A program made the translations under genes and the position numbers. Shown here in pieces: positions 10,663 through 19,135 of a DNA stretch of 64,000 nucleotides. Position 1 is the first letter of the stretch, and the number at the start of each line of letters is the position of its first letter. Below the pieces are notes generated by a model. The model saw only the letters and a program-made list of their open reading frames with translations. It had not been told where the DNA came from and did not search any database. Source of the DNA: Maylandia zebra (lineage: Eukaryota > Chordata > Actinopteri > Cichliformes > Cichlidae); assembly GCF_041146795.1 (NCBI RefSeq), contig NC_135180.1, positions 39,926,794 to 39,990,793 of the forward strand, read 5' to 3'.

Positions 10663-12717
10663 GTACCCCCCCCTAAAGGGCTGGCTCCCAGACAGCCCAA
10701 ACCGAAACACCAAAACAAAAAACAACCCAACCAGGGAGGGCGGTGGGGGAAACAGGACGGAGGGCTCGAAACAAACCAAACAAGGAGCCAGAAACAAAAA
10801 AAAGTGCAAACAACGGAGCCCAGAAAGCAACATAACAAAACACAGGCTCACGACAGGCGCAGGCGGCCAGGAAAAACAGTTCACACAAAGTTCAGGGGGC
10901 CGGCCCGGAGGCTGACGGCCCAAGAGCCCAGAAAACAGTTCAGGGGGTCGGGCAGGCAGGAGACACCGGCGGCGACGGAGTAGGTCAGGAGGCCGGCCGG
11001 GCGGGAGGCACTGGCGGCGGCGTAGTTCAGGGGGCCGTCCATGACGGCGGCGTAGTTCAGAGGGCTGTCCATGACGGCAACGACGTCCAGTCATCGGCCG
11101 GACAGGACGTGCAGGACGAGCAGGCCGGACGGGACGTGCAGGCCGGGCGGGACGTGCAGGCCGGACGGGACGTGCAGGAACAGACAGCAGGGAGATCTCA
11201 GGAGCAGACGAAGCTGAACACTCGGAGGCTGGACCAGGCGGAGCTGCAGAGGCTGAGGATGGACCAGGCGGAGCTGCAGAGGCTGAGGATGGACCAGGCG
11301 GAGCTGCAGACCCGGAGACCGGACCAGGCGGAGCTGCAGAGGCAGGACCAGGCGGAGCTGCAGACTCGGAGGCCGGACCAGGCGGTGGAGCCGGTGGTGG
11401 CTGAACGGCCTCGCCAGAACCATCAGCAGACACTGGGACGTGCTGGCTGGGTCCTCCAGCTGACGAGGCAAGAGGCTGAACGGGCCCCTCGGACCCTCCA
11501 GCGGAGACAGGTGGCTGAACGGGCCCCTCGGACCCTCCAGCAGGAAGAGACGGCTGAAGCGGTTCTCCAGAACCCCCAGCGGGAACAGACGGTGGAGTGA
11601 ATGACTGAGGTGAGAACTGAGCAGGTGACTGAGCTGACAGGTGAGCTAATGTTTGAGCTATGGAGAGAAGTTTAAGTTGTATTGACTGTTGTAACGATGG
11701 TAGTAATGGTGGGTGAGATGGTGGATGCGCACTAAGCTGAGCTATGTCTTCCGAGCCTACGGAAAACTGCTGGACGGGCTCACCTGAGCCTCCAGCGAGG
11801 ACAGAAACCGGTGCAGGGGCCTGCTGGGCAGTAGCCGCTCCCATCCGCGGAATAGGCACGGGCGCAGAGACTAGCGGAGCCTCAGCCGGCCTGGAAACTG
11901 GAGCAGGGACAAACTGGGCCCTAGCCCCCCTCACCCGAGGAACTGATATAGGTGCAGGAGACGGCTGGACCGCATCTGCCCTGGGCGGAGGAGCACCGGA
12001 AGGCAAAGGAGCAGGCTCACTGAAAACTGGTTCATCAAAAATAGGTGATGACTCTTTCCCACCATGTTTAACAGTCCATACAGTCTTAGGTTTAGCAGTG
12101 TTCACAGTCTCAGAAAAAACAGACTCGGCAAACTTGGGTTTTAGCTTGTTCCCACTCCAACAAGCAGACCTCGAACTAAAAATCCCAGACGAATGCTTAT
12201 TGTGATGAACTAGCGCGGGAGGATTCAAACCAAAACTGGCCTCCCAATCCAAATCCTCGTCGAGAAAAGAAATCCCGAAAGTGTCTGAGGTAAGTTCATA
12301 GTCTTTACTGTTTAACAGCTCAGGTGGAGTTTGGAAGGTGTAGTCCTTTTGACTCACCACCGGAGGTTGCTCAGACGTGTCCATATGACGGCGACGTGAG
12401 CGCCGTTTCCTTTGGGCAGAGGTAGCTGGCGGCGTTAGCAACTGAGCCTCCGGTGCACAGAATGGTGACGCTGAGGCCGGAGCGTGAGCGCCTGAAGCCA
12501 CGCGGAGGACTTCCAACTGAAGCGGCCGCATCTTGAGTGCCAGCGGAGCAACAGGTGGAGACTTCTGACAGCTCCGGGGACCACCGAGAGCCAGCCGAGT
12601 GCCATGGAAAATGCGCACGACGTCAGGGGTGAGCCATGGCTTCCAGCGGAGTTCCTCCTCCAGCTGGGCAAAGGCTGCTCGGCGTCGCTCCTGAAGTTCA
12701 ATGTCTGCTGGGTCCAT
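10657..12717 (-). CDS. Gag-like, proline-rich ORF of non-autonomous LTR element
   Basis: 686 codons filling the whole interior. The ATG lies 19 bases after the 5' LTR. The N-terminus (MDPADIELQ, then FHGTRLALGGP around residue 40-50) matches the truncated ORF at 25766 (-), so it defines a family. A basic stretch RKRRSRRRH follows near residue 105. The middle and C-terminal half are low complexity: proline/alanine/serine repeats (APPGPASAS type), then arginine-proline repeats (RPARPARPVRP). The end is hydrophobic and cysteine-bearing. No zinc knuckle or enzymatic domain is visible. Probably a structural protein that packages element RNA; this is inferred from position and family. The polypurine tract is translated as GGY, and TAG comes from the LTR. 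Confidence 0.7.
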   Translation of the reverse strand: MDPADIELQERRRAAFAQLEEELRWKPWLTPDVVRIFHGTRLALGGPRSCQKSPPVAPLALKMRPLQLEVLRVASGAHAPASASPFCAPEAQLLTPPATSAQRKRRSRRRHMDTSEQPPVVSQKDYTFQTPPELLNSKDYELTSDTFGISFLDEDLDWEASFGLNPPALVHHNKHSSGIFSSRSACWSGNKLKPKFAESVFSETVNTAKPKTVWTVKHGGKESSPIFDEPVFSEPAPLPSGAPPPRADAVQPSPAPISVPRVRGARAQFVPAPVSRPAEAPLVSAPVPIPRMGAATAQQAPAPVSVLAGGSGEPVQQFSVGSEDIAQLSAHPPSHPPLLPSLQQSIQLKLLSIAQTLAHLSAQSPAQFSPQSFTPPSVPAGGSGEPLQPSLPAGGSEGPVQPPVSAGGSEGPVQPLASSAGGPSQHVPVSADGSGEAVQPPPAPPPGPASESAAPPGPASAAPPGPVSGSAAPPGPSSASAAPPGPSSASAAPPGPASECSASSAPEISLLSVPARPVRPARPARPARPVRPARPARPVRPMTGRRCRHGQPSELRRRHGRPPELRRRQCLPPGRPPDLLRRRRCLLPARPPELFSGLLGRQPPGRPPELCVNCFSWPPAPVVSLCFVMLLSGLRCLHFFLFLAPCLVCFEPSVLFPPPPSLVGLFFVLVFRFGLSGSQPFRGGYC
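10663..10676 (-). promoter_or_regulatory. Polypurine tract
   Basis: Minus strand TAGGGGGGGGTAC directly precedes the 3' LTR, the expected position of the plus-strand DNA primer of an LTR retrotransposon. Confidence 0.8.
11107..11395 (-). repeat. GC-rich minisatellite inside the gag-like ORF
   Basis: Tandem units of about 18 bp (GCAGGCCGGACGGGACGT type, 11107-11175) and then units of about 18-30 bp containing GACCAGGCGGAGCTGCAG (11230-11395). They encode the Arg-Pro and Ala-Pro-Gly-Pro repeats. The repeats keep several frames open on both strands, which explains the antisense ORFs here. Confidence 0.85.
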
Positions 12718-12735
12718 AGTATGGTTGTGATCTTC

Positions 12736-13370
12736 TGTTAGGTGACGGCTGTGTGCGGACAGGGATAGGACCCAAGATGCAGACTCCAGAGAGAAACTTA
12801 AACCAAAACAGCTTTAATGCTGAACTCAAACATAACATAACTGGAAAAAAGGTCAAAAATAAACTAACACCGGCGGATTGACAAAGCACACAGCAAAATA
12901 AACGGTAGATCGCGACACGGACACAGAGAAACACAGGGCTTAAATACACAGAGGGAGCAATCAGGGAATGAGTAACAGGAGGGAAACACAGCTGGGGCAA
13001 ATCAGGCCTAACGAGACAAGGGGAAGCAAAACCAGATACATTAACATCAGACATTGACTTTCAAAGTAAAACAGGAAACCCATAACAAAGACTGAACAAA
13101 AGACACAGACTCACATGCAGGCACTACAACAGAGGGAACAGAGACGTGGGACCAGGGCAGACACAGACACTGACTGGACACGGGGATATAGCAACTAAGG
13201 ATACACAGAGACGCGAACTAGACAAGGGGATACAGCTGACAGGGGAGACAGAGCAGCTAGAGAAGACAGAGACATAAACCATAAGACAGAACCAAGAAAC
13301 CAAAGACTGAAAATAATAAATAATAAAATAAACTCAAAAACCCTGGGTCAACGACCCAGGCATCCTAACA
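12736..13370 (-). repeat. 5' LTR of the 10030-13370 element
   Basis: 635 bp. It ends, on the minus strand, 19 bases before the ATG of the internal ORF. The bases that follow (GAAGATCACAACC) do not begin with TGG, so there is no canonical tRNA-CCA primer binding site at the usual place. Confidence 0.9.
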
Positions 13371-14639
13371 GCCCCTACCCGATTATAAACCTGATCACAC
13401 CTGGGAGGTCCCAGAGGCCAATAAGAGGGCCTGGAAGACCACAGAGAGGAGAGGCTTGAGGGGAGGCTTGAGCGACGGGCAGGAGTGAGCGGTGTCAGGC
13501 GGCGCCGGCGCCTGCAAGCCGAAGGGCTGGCGAAGCTTGGTGTCAGCAGTGCAGGAGGACGATACAGCACCAGCGACTAGGGACGCAGAGCGAACAGTCG
13601 GACGGCAGTAGCAACAAGAGCGGGAGAGCAGAGGCGGCGAGACAGCTGGTGCCGATTTGCAGTTTTAAAGAAGCGGCGAGCGGAATTGAGAGCTCTGCCC
13701 ACCCGGGGTAAGTCTTCGACTTATCCCCTTTTTACGAATGAAAACTGCTTGAAAAGAATAGTGACTGCCGCTCCCTCCCTTCCTTCAGCGTACTGGGACG
13801 CGGAATGCAGGGAGGAAGGCAAGGACTCCGCTGGGTTTCCCTTTTACACCACTTCGCTGGATTTTTTAGTTCTTTGTGACTTTTATATCGTGGCGGATGC
13901 CACTGGACTTTTAATGTTGTGTTTTATTGATTTTTATTGTGTTACCCCTTGGCCAGGGTTGTTTTAATTGCTTTTGCATTTTTAATTGTTTGTATAATAA
14001 ATTATATTTTAATTATACAGTTTTTAATTCAGTGCATTCCCTCGGCGGCTCCACTGCTCCGTCCGTTTTTGAGGAGGGTTTCCCTTCTAGAATAACACCT
14101 GTGTTAAATCACAAATACATATGCAGTTTTTGCAAAGCTTTATGTGGAAGGAAACCGTGACCGAGGACAAGCTGATGGCGTAAGATGTAAGTACAACTCC
14201 TCCGGTTTCATATGCAAAAAAAAATTATTGCGCTAGCTTACAGGGTTCAGGTTTTACAGGGATTTAAAAATAGTTACGCAAAACGGAGCATGCTGCTCCG
14301 ACCGGCTTTAAAGGGTTAAGTAGTGGATGAGTTTAGGCAATGAAACACGTGCGTGATTAACTTCAGGTGAGAGGGCCAGGGGCGGGAGCCCGCAATGAGC
14401 TCCGCCCCAGCGAGACACGGCAAGCGTGAGAGAGGTAGATGTAAACAAGAAACATGTAGCCAACCTGAGTCAGCCAGGCAGACACGGGGACCATGACAGG
14501 CATTGTACGGCAGTTGTTTTGTTGGCTCTCAATTTTGACAGCCCTATTAAAGATTAATATCAGTTTGTACATGCTCCAGAAGACGGAGTGTTTACTCAGA
14601 GCTGTTGTTCAGCAACTTTGTGCCCTTGTGTTACTCGCA

Positions 14640-15665
14640 ACAAACTATAGGACAGGGGTGCAACAACTAGAGTCATGGTGCCACGACAATAACTTGGTCT
14701 TAAACACCAAAAAGACCAAGGAGATCATTGTAGATTTCCGGAAGAGGGGTCATAACAACCATCTGCCTCTCTTCATTGGCAGTGAGGCGGTGGAGAGGGT
14801 GAGCAGTTTTAAATTCTTGGGGGTAACTGTGACCGAGGACCTGTCCTGGGGCAACCATATCACCTCAGTTGTACGGAAGGCCCAACAGCGCCTCTACTAC
14901 CTGAGGAGACTGCGGAGCGCACACATTCCCAGATCTCTGATGTTGAACTTCTACAACTGTGCCATCAGCAGCGTTCTGACGTATGGATTTCTAGTGTGGT
15001 TCCCCAGCTGCACCAAGGCCGATCAGCAAGCACTCCAGCGGGTGGTGAAAGAAGCTGGCAGAATTATTGGAACAAGTCTGCCAGAGATCAGTAATATCTT
15101 CCCCACTCGCTGTCTGAGGAGGGTGCACAGTATCCTGCGGGACCAACATCACCCTGCGCGCCACCTTTTCCATCTGCTGCCCTCAGGGAGAAGGTACAGG
15201 TCTATACAGGCCAGAACATCCAGACTGGCCAACAGCCTGTATCCACAGGCTGTGAGGCTCCTGAACTCTCTGCCCCCCTCTCACGGACAATAACCATATC
15301 CAACTTCTTAATAGCAATGAACTGGTCTGCATTGGTGCATCATATCTTTATTCTCTTCCCCCTCCTGCCCCCCCCCCCCCCCCCCTCTTTCTTAAATAGA
15401 TAACTATCATATCTGATATCATATCTCACAGTACAATAATATTGAATGGGTTGCATTGTTGTATTTTGTCATGTTTCTCAGGTCTTTGTCTGAATTTCTA
15501 CGAACATTATTGCTAAGGATTGTCTTATTGCATTGGAGTCACACTGGGTTAAATATGTACACTTGGGTTTTAAGGGGTATTTATTATTTTCTTCTTTTTT
15601 TGGGTTGTATGGAAGCCCCAAACGCAATTTCATTGTTCTTGACAATGACAATAAATAAATAAATA
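14640..15665 (+). mobile_element. LINE 3' fragment (L2/Rex1-like)
   Basis: The open frame to 15293 encodes the ORF2 thumb and C-terminal region: LESWCHDNNLVLNTKKTKE, IIVDFRKR, FKFLGVTVTEDLSW, YYLRRLRS, and the conserved HLLPSGRRYRSI block near the end, stopping after LNSLPPSHGQ. The palm and endonuclease are missing (5' truncation). The 3' UTR has a C homopolymer at 15368-15385 and ends TGACAATGACAATAAATAAATA. The family resembles the young copy at 50983-53781. The frame is intact to the stop. Confidence 0.88.
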
Positions 15666-15666
15666 C

Positions 15667-15862
15667 TAACAACAAGTCCACCTCATTGTCAGTCCATTTA
15701 AAAAACTCAGCGCTTTTCCTCGACATTTTGCTGCAATGTTTCAAAGAGCCAGAAAGTAAATAAACGGCAGACGGAAATGACGCAGGTCGAATGCACAAAT
15801 GGAAAACTATAGAGTGGACACGGATGTTTTTAGATTTAGATTTTCAAATTTATCCCGATTAG
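15667..15862 (+). mobile_element. Right half of the split MITE-like element
   Basis: Continues the element starting at 7242. It ends ATTAGTGTAGACATAAG, the inverted counterpart of CATGTCCACACTAAT. No coding content. Confidence 0.5.
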
Positions 15863-15876
15863 TGTAGACATAAGCT

Positions 15877-16130
15877 GATGGATGCCGGTTGGTAAGGATG
15901 CCTTTGATCCAGGAGTGGGTGGGTGTCTGAAGGTGGTCCAGTTTGGTGCTGAGATGTCTGGGATTATGGTGTTAAATGCTGAGCTGTAGTCCTCACGTAG
16001 GTCTTCCTGTTCTCCAGATGGCTCAGTGCTCAGTGAAGAGCAATAGTGATGCTACATGGTTTAATTTGCTCTGTAAGCAATCTGGTAGGGGTCGAGAGAG
16101 GGCAGCAGACAGTCTCTGGTGTGCTGAATG
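15877..16130 (-). mobile_element. LINE RT fragment, minus strand
   Basis: The reverse complement reads GACTACAGCTCAGCATTTAA (DYSSAFNT, RT motif A), preceded by sequence matching 326-440 of the first LINE fragment. It is thus an old, deletion-bearing copy of the same family. No frame is maintained. Confidence 0.75.
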
Positions 16131-16229
16131 CTCCTGCCCTTTTGTGAGTGTGGACGCTTCATCTCTTTGCTCTTTAATGCTTTGCTTCTTTTGTTGATTT
16201 TTATGCTGATTTTTTTCCCTTTTTCCGTA

Positions 16230-18095
16230 TGAGCTTACCTGCGATAGCTTCTGGACACTTATAGATCATTAGGACTAAAGTGTTCTTAACAGAAACAGCA
16301 ACATTTTTATAGTTACCTTATCCTCAGCGCTCCGTGTGTCTGTGGCCTACACACAGCTGAAGCCTGATTACAGCGTCTGGGCACCGAACAGCCTCAATAG
16401 CCTGGAAAGGGGCTAACCGCTAGGCTAACTAGCAACAAGATGCCTTCCCTCTCCACAGATGACTACCACAGCCTCCTGCAGAAGATTGCAGTACTGGAGA
16501 CAAAAATTCATCGCTTAGAAGTAAACGTGGAGGTAAATGGACTGTGTGGAAATGAAACAACCTTGCCTTTGATTCAAAACAATGGCGATGAGCAAGCTAG
16601 TACACAGCTAAGGAGCACAGATGACATGACCAAGAAAGTAGACTCTGTGCATTATTATAAATCCTCAAGTGATAATCCCCCCTTAGACTGTCTTGGTGCA
16701 AAACCAAGACATAAATCATGTCTCCTGGAAGGGGGAGGACGTATCACGGGCAGAGCACAGCGAGCTGAAATCTCCGAAACCGACTGGCCTTCACTTCCTA
16801 CGAGACAGAGAAGCTCTTCTACCCCTGTATACGAGAGGAAACAGGACTGGACAACCGTGAATAGGAAGGTTAACAACAAACCTCCAAAACAACTGAATGT
16901 GAAACTGCAGAACAGATTTGCTCCACTATCAAAGGACCCTGGATCGATATCGGACAACCATCCATCTAAAAGCAGCAAAATAAGGTCTGAAAATCTGTTG
17001 AAAAGTGAAAGACCACAGGGAAAGCTAAAGGCTAGGCCTGAAACTCTGATTGTGGGTGACTCTGCCGTAAAGGATGTACAAAGGATGTGCGGTAAGAACA
17101 CTAAAGTCCTCTGCTTTCCTAAGGATATGGTCAACAACCTGAAGGAGAGAATTCTTCAAATTGCAGATGAATATTCGACTGTGACAATCATTGTTCTGCA
17201 TACAGGGTCAAACGATGTGTCCAAACAACAGTCGGAGGTTCTGAAACGGGACTTTATTGGATTATTAAACACTGTAAACTCTCTGAATGCAGCTGTATTC
17301 ATCAGTGGACCTGTACCGCCGGTCAGAGGAGGAGACGAGAGATTCAGCAGGTTGTTTACACTGAATAAATGGCTTATATCAGCATGTGCTGACCACTCAG
17401 TGCACTTTATCGACAACTTTAATATTTTTTGGGAACGCAGGCATCTGTTTAAAGCAAATGGATTTAATTTTAACAAGTCAGGGGTGAAACTGTTCACCTC
17501 CAACTTGTTTTATTCCATACGTCATCCATCTGTGCTTGGTGCAGAGGCTGAGATAAAAGTCCATGCATTCATCTTTAGTAGGCTTGATTACTGTAACAGC
17601 ATCTTTACAGGTCTACCTAAAAAATCAGTCAGACAACTACAGCTCATTCAGAACTCTGCTGCTCGAGTCCTCACTAAGACCAAAAAAGTGGACCACATCA
17701 GTCCAGCTCTGAGGTCTTTACACTGGCTGCCTGTCCGTCAGAGGATAGACTTTAAAGTTCTGATGCTGGCCTATAAAGCTCTGAATGGTTTAGGACCAAA
17801 ATACATCAGTGACCTCCTGACTCAGTATGAACCATCCAGATCCCTCAGGTCATCTGGATCCGGTCTTTTATCAGTTCCCAGAGTCAGAACCAGACACGGA
17901 GAAGCTGCATTCAGCTTTTATGCTCCTTATATCTGGAACAAACTCCCAGAAAGCCTCAGATCAGCTGAAACACTCAGTTTATTTAAATCCAGGTTGAAGT
18001 TATTTATATAGTCTAATATGAGCCATCTCAGGGCACTTGATGATGTAAAGATAGAAAGAAAGAACCTTAGCGAACCACAGTTTGTGACAATGGGG
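16230..18095 (+). mobile_element. Internally deleted L2-type LINE
   Basis: A 5' leader (16230-16439), one open frame and a short 3' UTR. The frame joins an ORF1 esterase region directly to the last third of ORF2. The endonuclease and most of the RT are gone. The next element (Tc1 end, TACAGTGGCTTGC) starts at 18101. Confidence 0.8.
16440..18011 (+). CDS. LINE ORF1 esterase fused in frame to ORF2 C-terminus
   Basis: 523 codons from an ATG. Residues 1-30 can form a coiled coil (LLQKIAVLETKIHRLEV). Residues about 195-355 look like the SGNH/GDSL-type esterase of CR1/L2 ORF1: LIVGDSAVKDV (GDS block), VLHTGSNDVS (G-x-N-D block) and the C-terminal block NGFNFNKSG. In that last block the usual Asp and His of the D-x-x-H motif appear as Asn, so catalysis is probably lost. 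From about residue 365 the protein switches to the ORF2 C-terminal region (HAFIFSRLDYCNS, LTKTKK, LHWLPVRQRIDFKVLML, then RALRSSG-type and WNKLPESLR blocks). There are no internal stops across the fusion. The simplest history is an internal deletion. Whether it is expressed is unknown. Confidence 0.8.
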   Translation: MPSLSTDDYHSLLQKIAVLETKIHRLEVNVEVNGLCGNETTLPLIQNNGDEQASTQLRSTDDMTKKVDSVHYYKSSSDNPPLDCLGAKPRHKSCLLEGGGRITGRAQRAEISETDWPSLPTRQRSSSTPVYERKQDWTTVNRKVNNKPPKQLNVKLQNRFAPLSKDPGSISDNHPSKSSKIRSENLLKSERPQGKLKARPETLIVGDSAVKDVQRMCGKNTKVLCFPKDMVNNLKERILQIADEYSTVTIIVLHTGSNDVSKQQSEVLKRDFIGLLNTVNSLNAAVFISGPVPPVRGGDERFSRLFTLNKWLISACADHSVHFIDNFNIFWERRHLFKANGFNFNKSGVKLFTSNLFYSIRHPSVLGAEAEIKVHAFIFSRLDYCNSIFTGLPKKSVRQLQLIQNSAARVLTKTKKVDHISPALRSLHWLPVRQRIDFKVLMLAYKALNGLGPKYISDLLTQYEPSRSLRSSGSGLLSVPRVRTRHGEAAFSFYAPYIWNKLPESLRSAETLSLFKSRLKLFI

Positions 18096-18097
18096 TT

Positions 18098-18608
18098 GTT
18101 ATACAGTGGCTTGCAAAAGTATTCAGCTTTTCCCACATTTTGTCACATTACAGCCACAAACATGAATCAATGTACATGTGAGAAGTGGAACGAAAATCAT
18201 ACATGATTCCAAACATTTGTTACAAATAAATAACTGCAAAGTGGGGTGTGTGTAATTATTCAGCCCCTGAGTCAATACTTTGTAGAACCAGCTGCAGTTC
18301 CAGCTGCCAGTCTTTTAGGGTCTGTCTCTACCAGCTTTGCACATCTACAGACTGAAATCTTTGCTCAATCTTTGCAAAACAGCTCCAGCTCAGTCAGATT
18401 AGATGGACAGTGTTTGTGAACAGCAGTTTTCAGGTCTTGCCACAGATTCTGGATTGGATTTAGATCTGGACTTTGACTGGGCCAGTCTAACACATGGATA
18501 TGTTTGGTTTTAAACCGTCCCATTGTTGCCCTGGCTTCATGTTCAGGGTCGTTTTCCTGCTGGAAGCTGAACCTCCGCCTCAGTCTCAAGTCTTTTGCAG
18601 ATAGTGTA
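18098..18608 (-). mobile_element. Tc1-like transposon fragment
   Basis: The end sequence TACAGTGGCTTGCAAAAGTATTC at 18103 is the terminal repeat of a common fish Tc1 family. The minus strand at 18622-18365 encodes the transposase C-terminal third, with FSFQQENDPEH and LDWPSQSPDLNPIQNLW, which carry the last residues of the DDE catalytic domain. The rest of the transposase and the other terminus are missing. The break at 18608 abuts a LINE tail. A decayed pseudogene, not a functional transposase. Confidence 0.88.
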
Positions 18609-18800
18609 TCAAGGCAAGGCAAGTCTATTTATATAGCACAATTCAACAACAAGGTGATTCAAAGTGCTTTACAGAGACATTAGAAACAAAACAAATAGAA
18701 AGCATGATTTAAAATTGAAAAAAAAGAAAAAGAAAGGACTAGTAGATAAAATCAGTAGTTAAAATGTAAGTTTTGAAATTTAAGCTCAAAAGTAAAACAG
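18609..18800 (-). mobile_element. LINE 3' tail (L2-type)
   Basis: CAAGGCAAGGCAAGTCTATT followed by TATATAGCACAATTCA is the reverse complement of the usual tail of fish L2-type LINEs, with short tandem CAAGG repeats at the insertion end. No coding sequence is left. Confidence 0.7.
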
Positions 18801-19135
18801 TGCAGATTTGGTGCTTTATTCAAATGCAGCTGAGAACAGGTGAGTGTAGTGACGTTTCTGTGGTCCAAGTTTAAAGTATCGTAATGTTAATGTTCACATC
18901 AAGCAGCAATAACACAGAAACAATTATCTTTTCTTTCATTATTCAAACAGTTTTCAATAATCTGTCTGGGAATGAAGACACTTCCTCATTTTTTTACATC
19001 TCCATTATTTTTATTTGACTGATTTCAATGACTGTTAGACATGTCTGCATCAGCTGTCGAATGGTAAATTTCCAAAGCATAAACAATATATCATATGTAG
19101 AACCGCTCATTCTTCATATCAGTGTAGTTTATCTC
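18801..19135. other. 3' flank of OR2
   Basis: AT-rich, no recognised element. It probably includes the receptor 3' UTR. Confidence 0.4.

Larger units (their letters stand above)
10030..13370 (-). mobile_element. Young non-autonomous LTR retrotransposon
   Basis: Two direct repeats of about 634 bp flank a 2.07 kb interior. A perfect 5-bp duplication, GCCCC, lies at 10025-10029 and 13371-13375. On the minus strand the LTR begins TGTTAGGATGCC and ends CACCTAACA. A polypurine tract (complement of 10663-10676, eight G in a row) abuts the 3' LTR. The interior holds one ORF and no protease, reverse transcriptase, RNase H or integrase. It must therefore rely on enzymes from a related autonomous element. 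By eye the LTRs differ at only two bases plus a 2-bp indel, so the insertion is recent. Superfamily likely Ty3/gypsy, by the 5-bp duplication and gag-like ORF position; this is inference. Confidence 0.92.
9862..14097 (+). mobile_element. Probable degenerate LTR inside the piggyBac-like element
   Basis: TGTCACGGGGTAGAAAGGG at 9862 and CCCTTCTAGAATAACA at about 14082-14097 look like the inverted ends of an LTR. Between them, outside the 10030-13375 insertion, are a TATA-like box (GATTATAAACC at 13380), a GC-rich leader, a GGGTAAGT donor-like site near 13706 and an ATAATAAATT poly(A)-like signal near 13994. This order resembles U3-R-U5. No target duplication could be matched, so the right end is uncertain. 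Confidence 0.35.
9502..14315. mobile_element. piggyBac-like non-autonomous element with TTAA duplication
   Basis: Flanked by TTAA at 9498-9501 and 14316-14319. The termini are CCCTTTAA... and ...TTAAAGGG, so they are short inverted repeats beginning CCC, as in piggyBac elements. It contains AT-rich non-coding DNA with no transposase frame. Most of its present length is later LTR-element DNA. Excising it at TTAA rejoins the outer LTR. Confidence 0.72.
8532..14498. mobile_element. Solo LTR, outer layer of nested stack
   Basis: Begins TGTCACGAAG and ends GGACCATGACA. It is flanked by a perfect 5-bp target duplication, GGCAT at 8527-8531 and 14499-14503. With later insertions removed (8740-9362 and 9502-14319) the LTR itself is only about 525 bp. 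TG...CA ends and a 5-bp duplication are normal for Ty3/gypsy- or BEL-like LTR elements. No internal coding region remains, so it is a solo LTR produced by LTR-LTR recombination. Confidence 0.82.

Noticed and set aside
11109-11600. Long plus-strand ORF of DQAELQ repeats
   Set aside because: It is antisense to the gag-like ORF and open only because the minisatellite unit lengths are mostly multiples of three with GC-rich codons.
10030-13370. CRISPR-like direct repeats in the window
   Set aside because: The repeats here and at 11107 are LTRs and coding minisatellites without regular unique spacers; the organism is a eukaryote.
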